DNA of 49,324 nt from Thermoleophilia bacterium (GTDB taxonomy: Bacteria > Actinomycetota > Thermoleophilia > BMS3ABIN01). Below are positions 33,558-42,166 of the stretch, in pieces. The stretch spans positions 1 to 49,324 of the forward strand of contig JAGVMV010000006.1 of NCBI GenBank assembly GCA_020053595.1, given 5' to 3'. Position 1 is the first letter of the stretch, and each line of letters opens with the position of its first letter. Made by a program: the position numbers and the translations under genes. The notes under the pieces were generated by a model, which made no database searches, was not told where the DNA came from, and worked only from the letters and a program-made list of their open reading frames with translations.

Positions 33558-33745
33558 TTGGGGCTAACAGTGTTTATACCTATCCATATAACAACCCCAA
33601 CATTGCAAATTCTGCAATATAAGCCACCTGCCCTTCACACGATATTCCAACAATTGCAGGAAGAACAGGTTTTACACTTGTGGTTTAGATTGATCCGGCT
33701 AATTTTCCATCGCTTAGAACAACATGTCAATCGGACACTGGCCTC
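33558..33745. repeat. Imperfect 185-bp dispersed repeat, copy 2
   Basis: Partner of 31198-31385. The end nearer the toxin-antitoxin pair reads GTTAGCCCC on the minus strand, the cassette boundary. The other end runs into the 45-bp element at 33760. Confidence 0.65.
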
Positions 33746-33759
33746 TTTGGGACCACCAG

Positions 33760-33804
33760 CGGCCGCTTGTCTTTTTTCCGTCCAGCGCGGGTGATATTGT
33801 TCTT
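33760..33804 (+). repeat. 45-bp element, copy B (upstream of mod)
   Basis: Identical to 28304-28348. Together with the duplicated first mod codons it shows that the mod promoter region exists twice, about 5.4 kb apart, in direct orientation. Confidence 0.85.
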
Positions 33805-33867
33805 CCGGGTAGCTGGCACGCGTAAAACCTTCACTATGTTGAATCATGGAATCCCAGGGAGCCGCAT

Positions 33868-35738
33868 TTGCACGACGAACCAGACAAATTTGATCTACGC
33901 TCCCAGGACATTGCCGAAGACAAACGACAGGAGCTGCTGCGCCTGTTTCCCGAGGTTCGCACCGAGGGCGGCAAGCTCGACTTCGAGCGGCTGAAGCTGG
34001 CGTTGGGGGAAACGGTGGACACCGGCCGCGAGCGCTACGGCATGAGCTGGCCGGGCAAGGCCGACTGCTTCCGGACCATCCAGATGCCCAGCCTGGGCAC
34101 GCTGCGCCCCTCGCCTGCAGAGAGCGTCAACTTCGACACCAGCGAGAACCTGATCATCGAGGGCGACAACCTCGAAGTGCTCAAGCTGCTGCAGAAGTCG
34201 TATCTGGGCAAGGTGAAGATGATCTACATCGACCCGCCCTACAACACCGGCAACGACTTCATTTACCCCGACAACTACAGCGAATCCCTGCGGACCTACC
34301 TGGAATACACCGGGCAGGTGGACGCCGAGGGCCGCAAGTTCGGCACCAACACCGACGCCGACGGGCGGTTTCATTCCAAGTGGCTGAACATGATGTATCC
34401 AAGGTTGTATCTGGCGCGGAATTTGTTGCGGGAGGATGGGGTTATTTTTATTAGTATTGATAATCAAGAAGAGGACAATCTCAAGAAGATCTGCAACGAG
34501 GTTTTCGGAGAAGAGAACTACATAACCACCATTGTATGGCAAAAGAAGGTGTCACCTGCTAACGATGCCCAATGGTTCAGTAGCGATCACGACTACGTGG
34601 TGGTCTACGCAAGAAACAAGCAGATGTGGCGTCCCGAGCGATTAGAGCGAAGCGAGTCGCAAACTGCATACTACAAGAATCCGGACAATGATTCGCGAGG
34701 ACCTTGGAATTCCGCCACTTACACTTGTGGAAAAACAAAAGACGAGAGACCCAATCTTTTTTATCCAATCACGAACCCAAACACCGGCGAAAAAGTATTG
34801 CCGAAGGAAACGGCTGTCTGGAAATACGGGGAGAAGGCGACAGACCAACACATTGCCGAGAACAGGCTCTACTGGGGAGCGGATGGGACCGCGCAGTTTC
34901 CGCGGATCAAGCTGTTTTTGAACGAAATGGATAAGGTCGTTCCTAGGTCGATTTGGAGTTACAGTGATGTTGGCCACACACAAGAAGCCACAAATGAACT
35001 CGGGAAGGTCATTGGCAAGCCGTCTTTGATTCACCAAAGCCTTCACGCCTCGTAAGGCGAATGATTGAGATATCAGGGTCACACGATGGCGTATACCTCG
35101 ACTTCTTCGCCGGCTCCGGCACTACAGCCCAAGCCGTCCTCGACCTCAACCAACAAGACAACGGCAACCGCAAATTCATTCTCGTCCAGCTCCCCGAGCC
35201 CACCGCCCGCGAGGACTACCCGACCATCGCCGACATCACCAAGGAGCGCGTCCGCCGGGTCATCAAAAAGCTCAACGACGAAGACGCGGGCAAGCTCGAT
35301 CTCGACGCCGACAATAAGCAGGACCGCGGCTTCCGCGTCTTCAAACTGGACGAGTCCAACTTCAAGCCCTGGAACGCTGATGTGTCGCACGACACCGCCG
35401 CACTGAAAGAGCAGCTTGATATCCATGTCGAGCACATCCGCGAGGGTCGCGCGGCGGATGACATCCTCTACGAGCTTCTACTCAAAAGCGGTTACCCTCT
35501 CACCACGCCGGTCGAGACGCTGACGCTGGCGGGCCAGACCGTCCACAGCGTGGCGGACGGCGCCCTCTTCATCTGCCTAGAGCGGGAGCTGACGCTGGAA
35601 CTCATTCGTGCCATGGCCGACCTGAAGCCTGAGCGCGTGGTCTGCCTCGATGAAGGTTTCGCCGGCAACGATCAGCTCAAGGCCAACGCCGTACAGATTT
35701 TCAGGACCAAGGGCATTACCAGTTTCAAGACGGTATAA
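33868..35738 (+). pseudogene. mod: Type III restriction-modification methyltransferase, one-base frameshift
   Basis: Two frames make one Mod protein of about 623 residues. Part 1 (TTG 33868, AGGGAG upstream, stop 35055) holds the catalytic motif IV YIDPPYNTG at residue 122 and much of the target recognition region. Part 2 (to 35738) begins in the other frame with FDSPKPSRLVRRMIE and holds the SAM motif DFFAGSGTTAQAVLD. The shift fits a base lost from the T-run at 35025-35027 (TTTT expected in KPSFDSPKP). The enzyme would add an N6-methyl to adenine and supply DNA specificity to Res. Each half lacks a needed motif, so no active Mod is expected unless slippage or sequencing error is involved. 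Confidence 0.88.
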
Positions 35739-35748
35739 GGGGGAGCTC

Positions 35749-35871
35749 ATGATTGAGGATCTTTACCCGGAGGCAACTATCCGGAAATTCCGGATAACTG
35801 GACGCGAGGGCAGTCTGGGAGATGCATTTCCAACTCTTCGAAAAATTCGAATAGTTCGGACCGAGAGATGA
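35749..35871 (+). CDS. Short ORF between mod and res, possible gene fragment
   Basis: 40 codons from ATG 35749 (GGGGAG 3 bp upstream), beginning MIEDLYPEATIRKFRITGRE. It has its own start signals but no certain family. The PEATIRKF stretch loosely recalls the E-(D/E)-S-V-V-x-x-(Y/F) stretch of RhuM-type proteins that often accompany restriction loci. It overlaps the next short ORF by ATGA. Confidence 0.35.
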   Translation: MIEDLYPEATIRKFRITGREGSLGDAFPTLRKIRIVRTER

Positions 35872-35960
35872 GTCGTGATTCAGTTGTTGCAAAATATGCA
35901 ACATCTGCTGCTGATGAAAAGGTAAATTACATAAAATTTCCTGAGCAGAAAACCTCTTAA
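35868..35960 (+). pseudogene. Possible RhuM-family remnant
   Basis: 30 codons, MSRDSVVAKYATSAADEKVN and a short tail. DSVVAKYATSAAD resembles the RhuM signature (D/E-SVV-x-x-(F/Y)-x-TTAADGK). RhuM proteins are near 330 residues, so at most a scrap remains. The composition is more AT-rich than mod and res. Confidence 0.35.
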
Positions 35961-35978
35961 GAAAAAGGTGAATAAGCA

Positions 35979-38957
35979 GTGAAGCTCCAGTTCGACGCCA
36001 ACCAGCAGTTCCAGCTCGACGCGGTTGCGGCAATCGCCGAACTGTTCGACGGGCAGCCGCAGGGCGCTCCGGAATTTAGTGTTGTTCATCTTGAAGACTA
36101 CGGCCAGCTATACGCCGGGCAGGCCCGCACAGAGCTCGGCGTGGGCAATCGGCTCCTGCTGTCGGAAGAGGCGCTGACGGTTAACGCCCGCGCTATCCAG
36201 GCGCACAATGATATCGAAGTGGCTGATCCGGCGGCGGCGCTGGAGGCGTGGGAGCTGTTCGACGGGCCCGCCGACCGGTCGCGCAGTTGTCCGCACTTCT
36301 CGGTGGAGATGGAGACCGGCACGGGCAAGACCTATGTCTACCTGCGCACCATCTTCGAGCTTTCGCGGCGCTACGGTTTCCAGAAGTTCATCATTGTGGT
36401 GCCCAGCGTGGCAATCCGCGAAGGCGTGCTGAAGAACATCGAGATCACCGCGGAGCATTTCCGCGCTCTTTACAACAACCCACCTTTCGAGCATTTTGTC
36501 TACGACGCCAAAAAGGTCAACCGGCTGCGGCAGTTTGCCGTCGGCAACACGCTGCAGATCCTGGTCATCAACATTGACGCTTTCCGCAAGAATTTCACCG
36601 GCACCGAGGAAGAGCAGAAGAGCAACGTCATCTACAAGGAGCGCGACGATGCCGGCGGCCGCGCCTGGATCGAGTATGTGCAGGCCGCCCGGCCCATCGT
36701 CATCATCGATGAGCCCCAGAGCGTGGACTCCACCGCCAAGGCGCAGGAGGCCATCAAGGCGCTCAATCCGCTCTGCACCCTGCGTTACTCCGCCACCCAC
36801 CGCAATCCCTACAACCTTGTCTACCGGCTCGATCCGGTGCGGGCGTTCGAGCTGAAACTGGTCAAGCAGATCGTGGTTGCCAGCGCCGCCGCTGAGGGCG
36901 TCGCCAACGACGCTTTCGTGCGGGTGGAGCGAATTGACTATAAGAAGGGCATTAAAGCAAAGCTGCGGATCCATGTGCAGACGGTGGCGGGGCCGAAGGA
37001 GAAGTCAGTCTCCGTCAAAAACGGTTCAGATCTTTTCGCTCTTTCCAGTGAACGCGCCAATTATGCCGAGGGTTTTTCCGTGGCCGAGATCAACGCCGAG
37101 CCGGGCGGCGAGTTCATCCGCTTCAGCAATGGCCGGACTTTGCGCCTGGGCGAGGAGATGGGCGGCATGCGTGATGACATCTGGCGGGCGCAGATCAAGC
37201 ACACAATACGGCAACATCTCAGCAAGGAGTTGATGTTGCGCGAACGCGGCATCAAGGTACTGAGCCTGTTCTTCATCGACCGGGTGGCCAACTACCGTGA
37301 TTACGATGATGAAGGGCGGACGGTGAAGGGCAAGTTCGCCGAGGTTTTCGAGGCGGAGTTGGCGGCAGCGGCGAAAGATGAGCGGTTCAGCGAGCTTGAG
37401 TGGCTCCAGCAGCCCATCGACATGCTGCACGACGGCTACTTCGCCCAGGACCGGAAGGGCGCGCTCAAGGATACTCGCGGCAACACCCAGGCCGACGATG
37501 AGGTCTACAACCTGATCATGAAGGAAAAGGAACGCCTGTTGTCACTGGACGAACCGCTGCGGTTCATCTTCAGCCATTCGGCGCTGCGTGAGGGCTGGGA
37601 TAACCCCAACGTCTTCCAGATCTGCACTCTTAACGAGACCAGGAGCGCGGTCAAAAAACGGCAGGAGATCGGCCGCGGCCTGCGTCTTCCCGTTGACCAG
37701 AACGGCCTGCGTGTCTTCGACGAATCGGTGAACAAGCTCTACGTGATGGCAAACGAAAGTTACGATGACTTCGCCCGGGCGCTACAGACCGAGTACGAGG
37801 AAGAGTGCGGCGTGACCTTTGGCAAGGTGCCACTGACCGCGCTGGCCAAGCTGACTCGGATCGAGGAAGGCCGGGAGCTTCCGATTGGGCGTGAAGACGC
37901 TACAACTATTCATGCGGCACTGGTGGAACAGGGAATGCTCGACGCCGGGGGCCGCATCCAGCCTGCATTCGACCCGAGGCGGCCGGATTTCAGGCTCGAA
38001 CTCCCTGATGCCCATCGCGAACTGACGTCGGCGGTCATCGATCTGCTCGCCTCCTATCAGATCGAGCGGCACATTCAAAAGGCTCGCGACGAGGGTGTCA
38101 ACCGGCTGAAGAAGGAAGTCACGCTCAGTCCCGAATTTCAGGCGTTATGGGACCGCATTAAACCCCGGACCACCTACCGTGTGGAATTCGAAACTGACAA
38201 GCTGGTTGAGCGCGCCGTTGACGCGATAAAACGGATGGAGAAAATCGAGGCGCCCCGGATCACGATCAAAGCCGGGCAGCTCGGTGTCAGCAAGGGCGGC
38301 GTCAGTTCCCGGGACCTCAGTGTTGCCGAGGAACACGTTGATTATGCGACTCAGCCCATCCCTGATCTGCTTTCATATCTGCAGAATGAGACGGAGCTGA
38401 CGCGCTCGACACTGGTTCGCGTCCTCAAGGAGTCGGGCAGGCTGGAAGAGTTTTTCATCAATCCCCAGCTTTTTCTGGACAGGGTAGCCGCGATTCTTAA
38501 ATATACGCTGCATCGTCTGCTCGTGGACGGCATCAAATATGAGCTGGCCGCTGGCACCGAAGCGGAAACGGAATGGGAAATGCTCCTATTCAAAAACGAG
38601 GAGCTGATTAACTACCTGAATGCTCTGGAGGTTGAAAAGTCGGTTTATGAATACGTGGTCTACGACTCCGAAGTCGAGCGCGAATTCGCACGGCGGCTTG
38701 ACCAGCGCGAGGACATCAAGCTGTTTGTGAAGCTGCCGGGCTGGTTCGAGATTGATACGCCGGTCGGCAAATACAACCCCGACTGGGCGATACTCAAGCA
38801 TGACGGCCAGGCCCTCTACCTGGTGCGCGAAACCAAGGGCACGCGAGATTTCCTGAAGCTGCGAACCAGCGAAGCCGACAAGGTGCGCTGCGGCCAGAAG
38901 CATTTTGAGACGCTGGGTGTTCCGTTTGATGTGGTTGTAACGGCCGATCAGGTGTAG
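35979..38957 (+). CDS. res: Type III restriction endonuclease Res subunit
   Basis: 992 residues, normal length. Superfamily 2 helicase motifs: METGTGKTYVYLRT (Walker A, about residue 110), IDEPQSVD (motif II, about 242), LRYSATHRN (III), LREGWDNPNVFQICTLNETR (V) and QEIGRGLRLP (VI, about 560). The C-terminal nuclease is of PD-(D/E)xK type: GKYNPDWAIL (about 929) and YLVRETKG (about 949). With Mod it would cut DNA between two head-to-head unmethylated sites. It begins at GTG 35979 with AAAGGTG upstream. The gene is intact while its partner mod is frameshifted; Res normally depends on Mod for recognition, so an unguided nuclease is not expected. Confidence 0.95.
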   Translation: MKLQFDANQQFQLDAVAAIAELFDGQPQGAPEFSVVHLEDYGQLYAGQARTELGVGNRLLLSEEALTVNARAIQAHNDIEVADPAAALEAWELFDGPADRSRSCPHFSVEMETGTGKTYVYLRTIFELSRRYGFQKFIIVVPSVAIREGVLKNIEITAEHFRALYNNPPFEHFVYDAKKVNRLRQFAVGNTLQILVINIDAFRKNFTGTEEEQKSNVIYKERDDAGGRAWIEYVQAARPIVIIDEPQSVDSTAKAQEAIKALNPLCTLRYSATHRNPYNLVYRLDPVRAFELKLVKQIVVASAAAEGVANDAFVRVERIDYKKGIKAKLRIHVQTVAGPKEKSVSVKNGSDLFALSSERANYAEGFSVAEINAEPGGEFIRFSNGRTLRLGEEMGGMRDDIWRAQIKHTIRQHLSKELMLRERGIKVLSLFFIDRVANYRDYDDEGRTVKGKFAEVFEAELAAAAKDERFSELEWLQQPIDMLHDGYFAQDRKGALKDTRGNTQADDEVYNLIMKEKERLLSLDEPLRFIFSHSALREGWDNPNVFQICTLNETRSAVKKRQEIGRGLRLPVDQNGLRVFDESVNKLYVMANESYDDFARALQTEYEEECGVTFGKVPLTALAKLTRIEEGRELPIGREDATTIHAALVEQGMLDAGGRIQPAFDPRRPDFRLELPDAHRELTSAVIDLLASYQIERHIQKARDEGVNRLKKEVTLSPEFQALWDRIKPRTTYRVEFETDKLVERAVDAIKRMEKIEAPRITIKAGQLGVSKGGVSSRDLSVAEEHVDYATQPIPDLLSYLQNETELTRSTLVRVLKESGRLEEFFINPQLFLDRVAAILKYTLHRLLVDGIKYELAAGTEAETEWEMLLFKNEELINYLNALEVEKSVYEYVVYDSEVEREFARRLDQREDIKLFVKLPGWFEIDTPVGKYNPDWAILKHDGQALYLVRETKGTRDFLKLRTSEADKVRCGQKHFETLGVPFDVVVTADQV

Positions 38958-38968
38958 ACAGTTAAATT

Positions 38969-38983
38969 CCGGATATTATCCGG
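38969..38983 (+). terminator. Short palindrome after res, weak terminator candidate
   Basis: CCGGATA and TATCCGG, 7-bp arms with a single central base, 11 bp after the stop codon. There is no T-tract, so termination is uncertain. Confidence 0.3.
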
Positions 38984-38991
38984 TCAACAAA

Positions 38992-39016
38992 CGTCATCCT
39001 GAGCGAAGCGAAGGAT
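38992..39016 (+). repeat. Intergenic CGTCATCCTGAGCGAAGCG element
   Basis: A single copy of the CGTCATCCTGAGCGAAGCG-type element, continuing to AAGGAT. Elements of this kind are scattered between genes in many bacterial genomes. Only one copy is seen in the window. Confidence 0.4.
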
Positions 39017-39075
39017 ATTACACCAAACAGATTTTTTGCAGGGGAGAAGCAGGAACCAACCTGGGAAGCCAGATA

Positions 39076-39124
39076 TTGACGCAATTCAAAAGGTACGATA
39101 GACTCATTTACACACTAACGTACC
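39076..39124 (+). promoter_or_regulatory. Promoter and palindrome of the second Fic gene
   Basis: TTGACG (39076-39081), 17 bp, TAGACT (39099-39104). GGTACGATAG (39092-39101) and CTAACGTACC (39115-39124) are inverted with one mismatch and span the -10 box and transcript start, ending 3 bp before the ATG. No Shine-Dalgarno sequence is seen. Confidence 0.5.
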
Positions 39125-39127
39125 ATA

Positions 39128-40066
39128 ATGTATCTTTCAGAAAAAACAATAAAAAACCTGAACAGTAAGCTCGATGCCTTAAATTCACTAAGGCCCGTTT
39201 CGCCGACGGTTCTTAAAAAAATCAGAGAGCGGTTCGAGATCGAGATGGCATATAACTCGAACGCTATCGAAGGCAACTCGCTTACCCTCAAAGAAACGTA
39301 CTGGGTGATTCGGGAAGGTATTACAATCAAGGACAAACCGCTGAAGGACCACCTCGAGGCCAAGAACCAGCAGGAGGCCCTGGAATACCTGTACGAACTG
39401 GTTGAACACGGGAAGAAAAATACAATATCCGAAGTTCTGATAAAGCAGTTGCATTCGTTGGTCGTCCGCGACACGGAGCGGGATGTTGCCGGTAAATACA
39501 GGGACGGCGATGTAATCATCGCCGGTAGCAGTCACAGGCCGCCCGGTCATCTGGAAGTCCCGCCAAAAATGCAGGAACTGGTTACATGGCTCGCGGATAG
39601 CCGGGAAAAATACCATGCGGTCGAACTTGCGGCGCTGCTTCACCATAAGCTCGTATTCATTCATCCGTTCTGGGATGGCAATGGCAGGCTGGCTCGCCTG
39701 GCGATGAACATCCAGATTATGGAAGCCGGATTTACACTGGCGATAATTCTGAAAAATGACAGGAAAAGATATTATCGTGTTTTGGGGGAAGCGGACGAGG
39801 GGAGATATGGTCCGCTATGTGAGTTTGTGGCCCAGGCGGTAATCCGCTCACTCAATATATATCTCAGCACGCTCGCTCCCACGAAGAAGAAGGATGAAAA
39901 ATATGTAAGCCTGGAGCAACTTGCCCGGCAGTCCACATATTCTGCCGCATACCTGAGAAAACTGGCGACGCAGGGGAAGCTCGAGGCTTTCAAGGATGGC
40001 CGGAACTGGCTTTCGTCAAAAAAAGCGCTAAGGGAATACATGGAAAGCAGGAAAAGACGCAAATGA
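39128..40066 (+). CDS. Fic-family protein, second copy in the island
   Basis: 312 residues. Inhibitory motif SNAIEGN at residues 44-50 and active site HPFWDGNGRLAR near residue 180, so again a self-inhibited class II AMP-transferase type. The C-terminus (SLEQLARQSTYSAAYLRKLA, GKLEAFKDGRNWLSSKKALR) is an excisionase-like helix-turn-helix, which suggests the protein represses its own promoter. It is clearly diverged from the first Fic gene (31414-32295), so the two are not a recent duplication. Confidence 0.93.
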   Translation: MYLSEKTIKNLNSKLDALNSLRPVSPTVLKKIRERFEIEMAYNSNAIEGNSLTLKETYWVIREGITIKDKPLKDHLEAKNQQEALEYLYELVEHGKKNTISEVLIKQLHSLVVRDTERDVAGKYRDGDVIIAGSSHRPPGHLEVPPKMQELVTWLADSREKYHAVELAALLHHKLVFIHPFWDGNGRLARLAMNIQIMEAGFTLAIILKNDRKRYYRVLGEADEGRYGPLCEFVAQAVIRSLNIYLSTLAPTKKKDEKYVSLEQLARQSTYSAAYLRKLATQGKLEAFKDGRNWLSSKKALREYMESRKRRK

Positions 40067-40073
40067 TCTGGAG

Positions 40074-40160
40074 TAGGCCGGCCGGGCCATCGACAGCTTT
40101 AAGGCTCTGCTCGATAGCGCGGGCAGGATCCATCCCGACAATCTTCATGGGAGAGTCCAT
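40074..40160 (+). pseudogene. Fragment of a DUF1844 gene at the island edge
   Basis: Starting at about 40080 the frame GRAIDSFKALLDSAGRIHPD aligns with LAIDAFKTLLDTVGERIPDQ of the intact DUF1844 protein encoded just downstream. Only about 25 codons match and no start is present. It looks like a leftover of a duplicated or displaced copy. Confidence 0.6.
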
Positions 40161-40309
40161 GCCCGGCAAGAATTCAGAGTTTGATAAAATCTCCAGGGAA
40201 TGCCGCCCGGTTGATATCCTGTTCGCTGATAATAGAATGTGTATTACGGATGATTCGAGCAGCTCAATCTATCGGGTGACCAGATCAAACTGAAACTATG
40301 GAGGCTATG

Positions 40310-40693
40310 ATGGCTGATAAGAAAGAAGATGTTGAAGACGCAACCGCGAAAGAGCCGGAAGCCACCGAAAAAGAGCCGGACGCAGCCGCAAAAAACCCCG
40401 AGCAGATGACTGAAGAAGAGCTGCGCGCGGAGATGGCCAGGCACTTTCGTGAGCAGAAGGTAGACGACGTGCTGGTCCAGTTCCTGGTCAGCCTCAGCAA
40501 CCTGGCCTATATCAAGATGGGGCTGACAGAGGACACGCAGGATGTCAAGGACCTGGCGCAGGCGAGTCTCGCCATCGACGCCTTCAAGACGCTGCTCGAC
40601 ACGGTGGGCGAGCGGATTCCGGACCAGGACCACCAGGCGCTGGCCGGCGCGCTTTCCAGTATGCAGCTGACCTACGTGAAGGCGGAATCGTAA
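40310..40693 (+). CDS. DUF1844 protein
   Basis: 127 residues. The N-terminal 40 are low-complexity Glu/Ala/Lys (ATAKEPEATEKEPDAAAKNP) and the rest is the DUF1844 domain: DVLVQFLVSLSNLAYIKMGL, DLAQASLAIDAFKTLLDTVG, ALAGALSSMQLTYVK. The function of the family is unknown; it is conserved in many bacteria. The third of three close ATGs (40310) has the best spacing to GGAGG. Confidence 0.88.
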   Translation: MADKKEDVEDATAKEPEATEKEPDAAAKNPEQMTEEELRAEMARHFREQKVDDVLVQFLVSLSNLAYIKMGLTEDTQDVKDLAQASLAIDAFKTLLDTVGERIPDQDHQALAGALSSMQLTYVKAES

Positions 40694-40796
40694 CCGGCCG
40701 CCGGTGGCGAGACTGACAGAAAGCCGTCACCATTACATCACGGCCATAATGGGTGTTATCCTGTAAAAAGATTTACGGCCAGCGAAACAGGAACCC

Positions 40797-40982
40797 ATGA
40801 CCGAACCGATCGACAGAGAACTCCCTCCCAAGCCGGAAACGGCCTGTAAATATCTGTATAGAGACTCCGCGAAGTACCGCACACTCCGCGATATCTGGCT
40901 TTGCACCAAGGACGACCGCTTTTCCGAGGTTTCGAGGAAAAAAGCGGAAAAATGCCTGGCCGGCAAGTGGTGCGAACGCTAG
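40797..40982 (+). CDS. Small Cys-containing protein of unknown function
   Basis: 61 residues, basic, with four Cys (CKYLY, WLCTK, KCLAG, KWCER) that could bind a metal. AGGAA lies 3 bp before the ATG. No family is recognised. The opposite-strand frame over the same bases is longer but lacks start signals. Confidence 0.55.
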   Translation: MTEPIDRELPPKPETACKYLYRDSAKYRTLRDIWLCTKDDRFSEVSRKKAEKCLAGKWCER

Positions 40983-41020
40983 CTTTCCATAGCGTCAATT
41001 CGCATAAAGTGTTGCAATAA

Positions 41021-41045
41021 GATTCAAAATGTTGCGTTTTGAATC
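41021..41045 (+). promoter_or_regulatory. Perfect palindrome upstream of the TSUP permease gene
   Basis: GATTCAAAA (41021-41029) and TTTTGAATC (41037-41045), perfect 9-bp arms, 7-nt centre; TTGCA and TGCAA extend it outside. TATATT at about 41075 may be a -10 box, placing the palindrome over or just before the -35 region as an operator would be. The regulator is unknown. Confidence 0.5.
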
Positions 41046-41117
41046 TGCAAATCACCTTCCTTTGTGCTATATTCACAAGGTTTGACGCAAGCGGATATCC
41101 CCGTTTAAAGGAGGACC

Positions 41118-42086
41118 ATGTCTAAACGCACTTTTCTATTTCTCATCGTCATCGCGATTCTCATGGCGATTTTTGCAGTAAGCATGGTTCAGGCTGCAAC
41201 CGATCCATCGCCGGCCAACCCGGGCGGCTCTGATTCCGCGGTGCCCTGGTGGGCCTGGCCGCTGATACTGCTCATCGTGACCTTTGTCATGGGGATCCTG
41301 GCGGTGCTTGGCGGCGTCGGCGGTGCTGTCCTTTACACGCCGATCATCGGCGGTTTCTTCCCCTTCGGCATGGACTTCGTCAGGGGCGCCGGACTGTTTG
41401 TGGCGCTGGCGGGTTCGCTGGCCGCCGGACCGGGACTGCTCAAGAAAGGACTTGCCGACCTGCGGCTGGCAATGCCGGTGGCATTGATCGCTTCCACCAC
41501 CGCCGTCATGGGCGCCATGGTCGGCCTCGCCCTTTCCGACGCTATCATTAATACCGCGATGGGGGTGGCCATCCTCATCATCGTGGTCATCATGTTTCTG
41601 GCCAAGAAATCCGAGTACCCGGACGTGCAGACGGCCGACAAGCTTTCCAGCATCCTCAGGATCAGCGGTGTCTATCACGAGCCCTCTTCCGACAAGAACA
41701 TTGACTGGAAGATCCATCGCACGATCCCGGGGCTGATCCTCTTCGTTGGTATCGGCTTCATGGCTGGCATGTTCGGACTGGGCGCCGGCTGGGCCAACGT
41801 GCCGGTGCTGAACCTGGTAATGGGTGCGCCGCTGAAAGTCTCGGTGGCAACGAGCAAATTCCTGTTGGCAACCACTGACACTTCCGCCGCCTGGATGTAT
41901 CTCAATGCCGGCGCCGTCATTCCGATGATCGTGGTGCCCTCGATCATCGGCATCATGCTGGGATCGCTGGTGGGAGTGAAGATCCTCGCCAGGTCCAAGC
42001 CTTCGGCGGTACGTACTGTCGTTCTGACCATGCTGGTGTTTGCCGGACTGCGAGCCCTGCTTAAGGGAACGGGAATCTGGAAATAA
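41118..42086 (+). CDS. TSUP (TauE/SafE) family permease
   Basis: 322 residues with an N-terminal signal-like helix (FLIVIAILMAIFAVSMVQA) and about eight TM segments in two halves. Each half has a Gly-rich membrane motif of the family (LGGVGGAVLYTPIIGGFFP and GMFGLGAGWANVPVLNLVMG). TSUP proteins carry sulfur compounds such as sulfite, taurine or organosulfonates, or other small anions. Starts with AAAGGAGG 3 bp before ATG. First gene of a block with a small membrane protein and universal stress proteins. Confidence 0.88.
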   Translation: MSKRTFLFLIVIAILMAIFAVSMVQAATDPSPANPGGSDSAVPWWAWPLILLIVTFVMGILAVLGGVGGAVLYTPIIGGFFPFGMDFVRGAGLFVALAGSLAAGPGLLKKGLADLRLAMPVALIASTTAVMGAMVGLALSDAIINTAMGVAILIIVVIMFLAKKSEYPDVQTADKLSSILRISGVYHEPSSDKNIDWKIHRTIPGLILFVGIGFMAGMFGLGAGWANVPVLNLVMGAPLKVSVATSKFLLATTDTSAAWMYLNAGAVIPMIVVPSIIGIMLGSLVGVKILARSKPSAVRTVVLTMLVFAGLRALLKGTGIWK

Positions 42087-42166
42087 GGGAAGGGTAATCC
42101 GGGAACAAAACAACCTGGAACCGCAACCCGGTTTCGGTAACGGTTTTTAAGCGAAAAGGAGGCATC

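Noticed and set aside
40063-40293. 76-codon frame after the second Fic gene
   Set aside because: It overlaps the Fic stop and covers a DUF1844 fragment that reads in another frame; no Shine-Dalgarno sequence or motif.
40756-41076. 106-codon minus-strand frame opposite the small Cys protein
   Set aside because: No start signal; it covers the palindrome and promoter region of the TSUP gene; the plus-strand frame has a better start.
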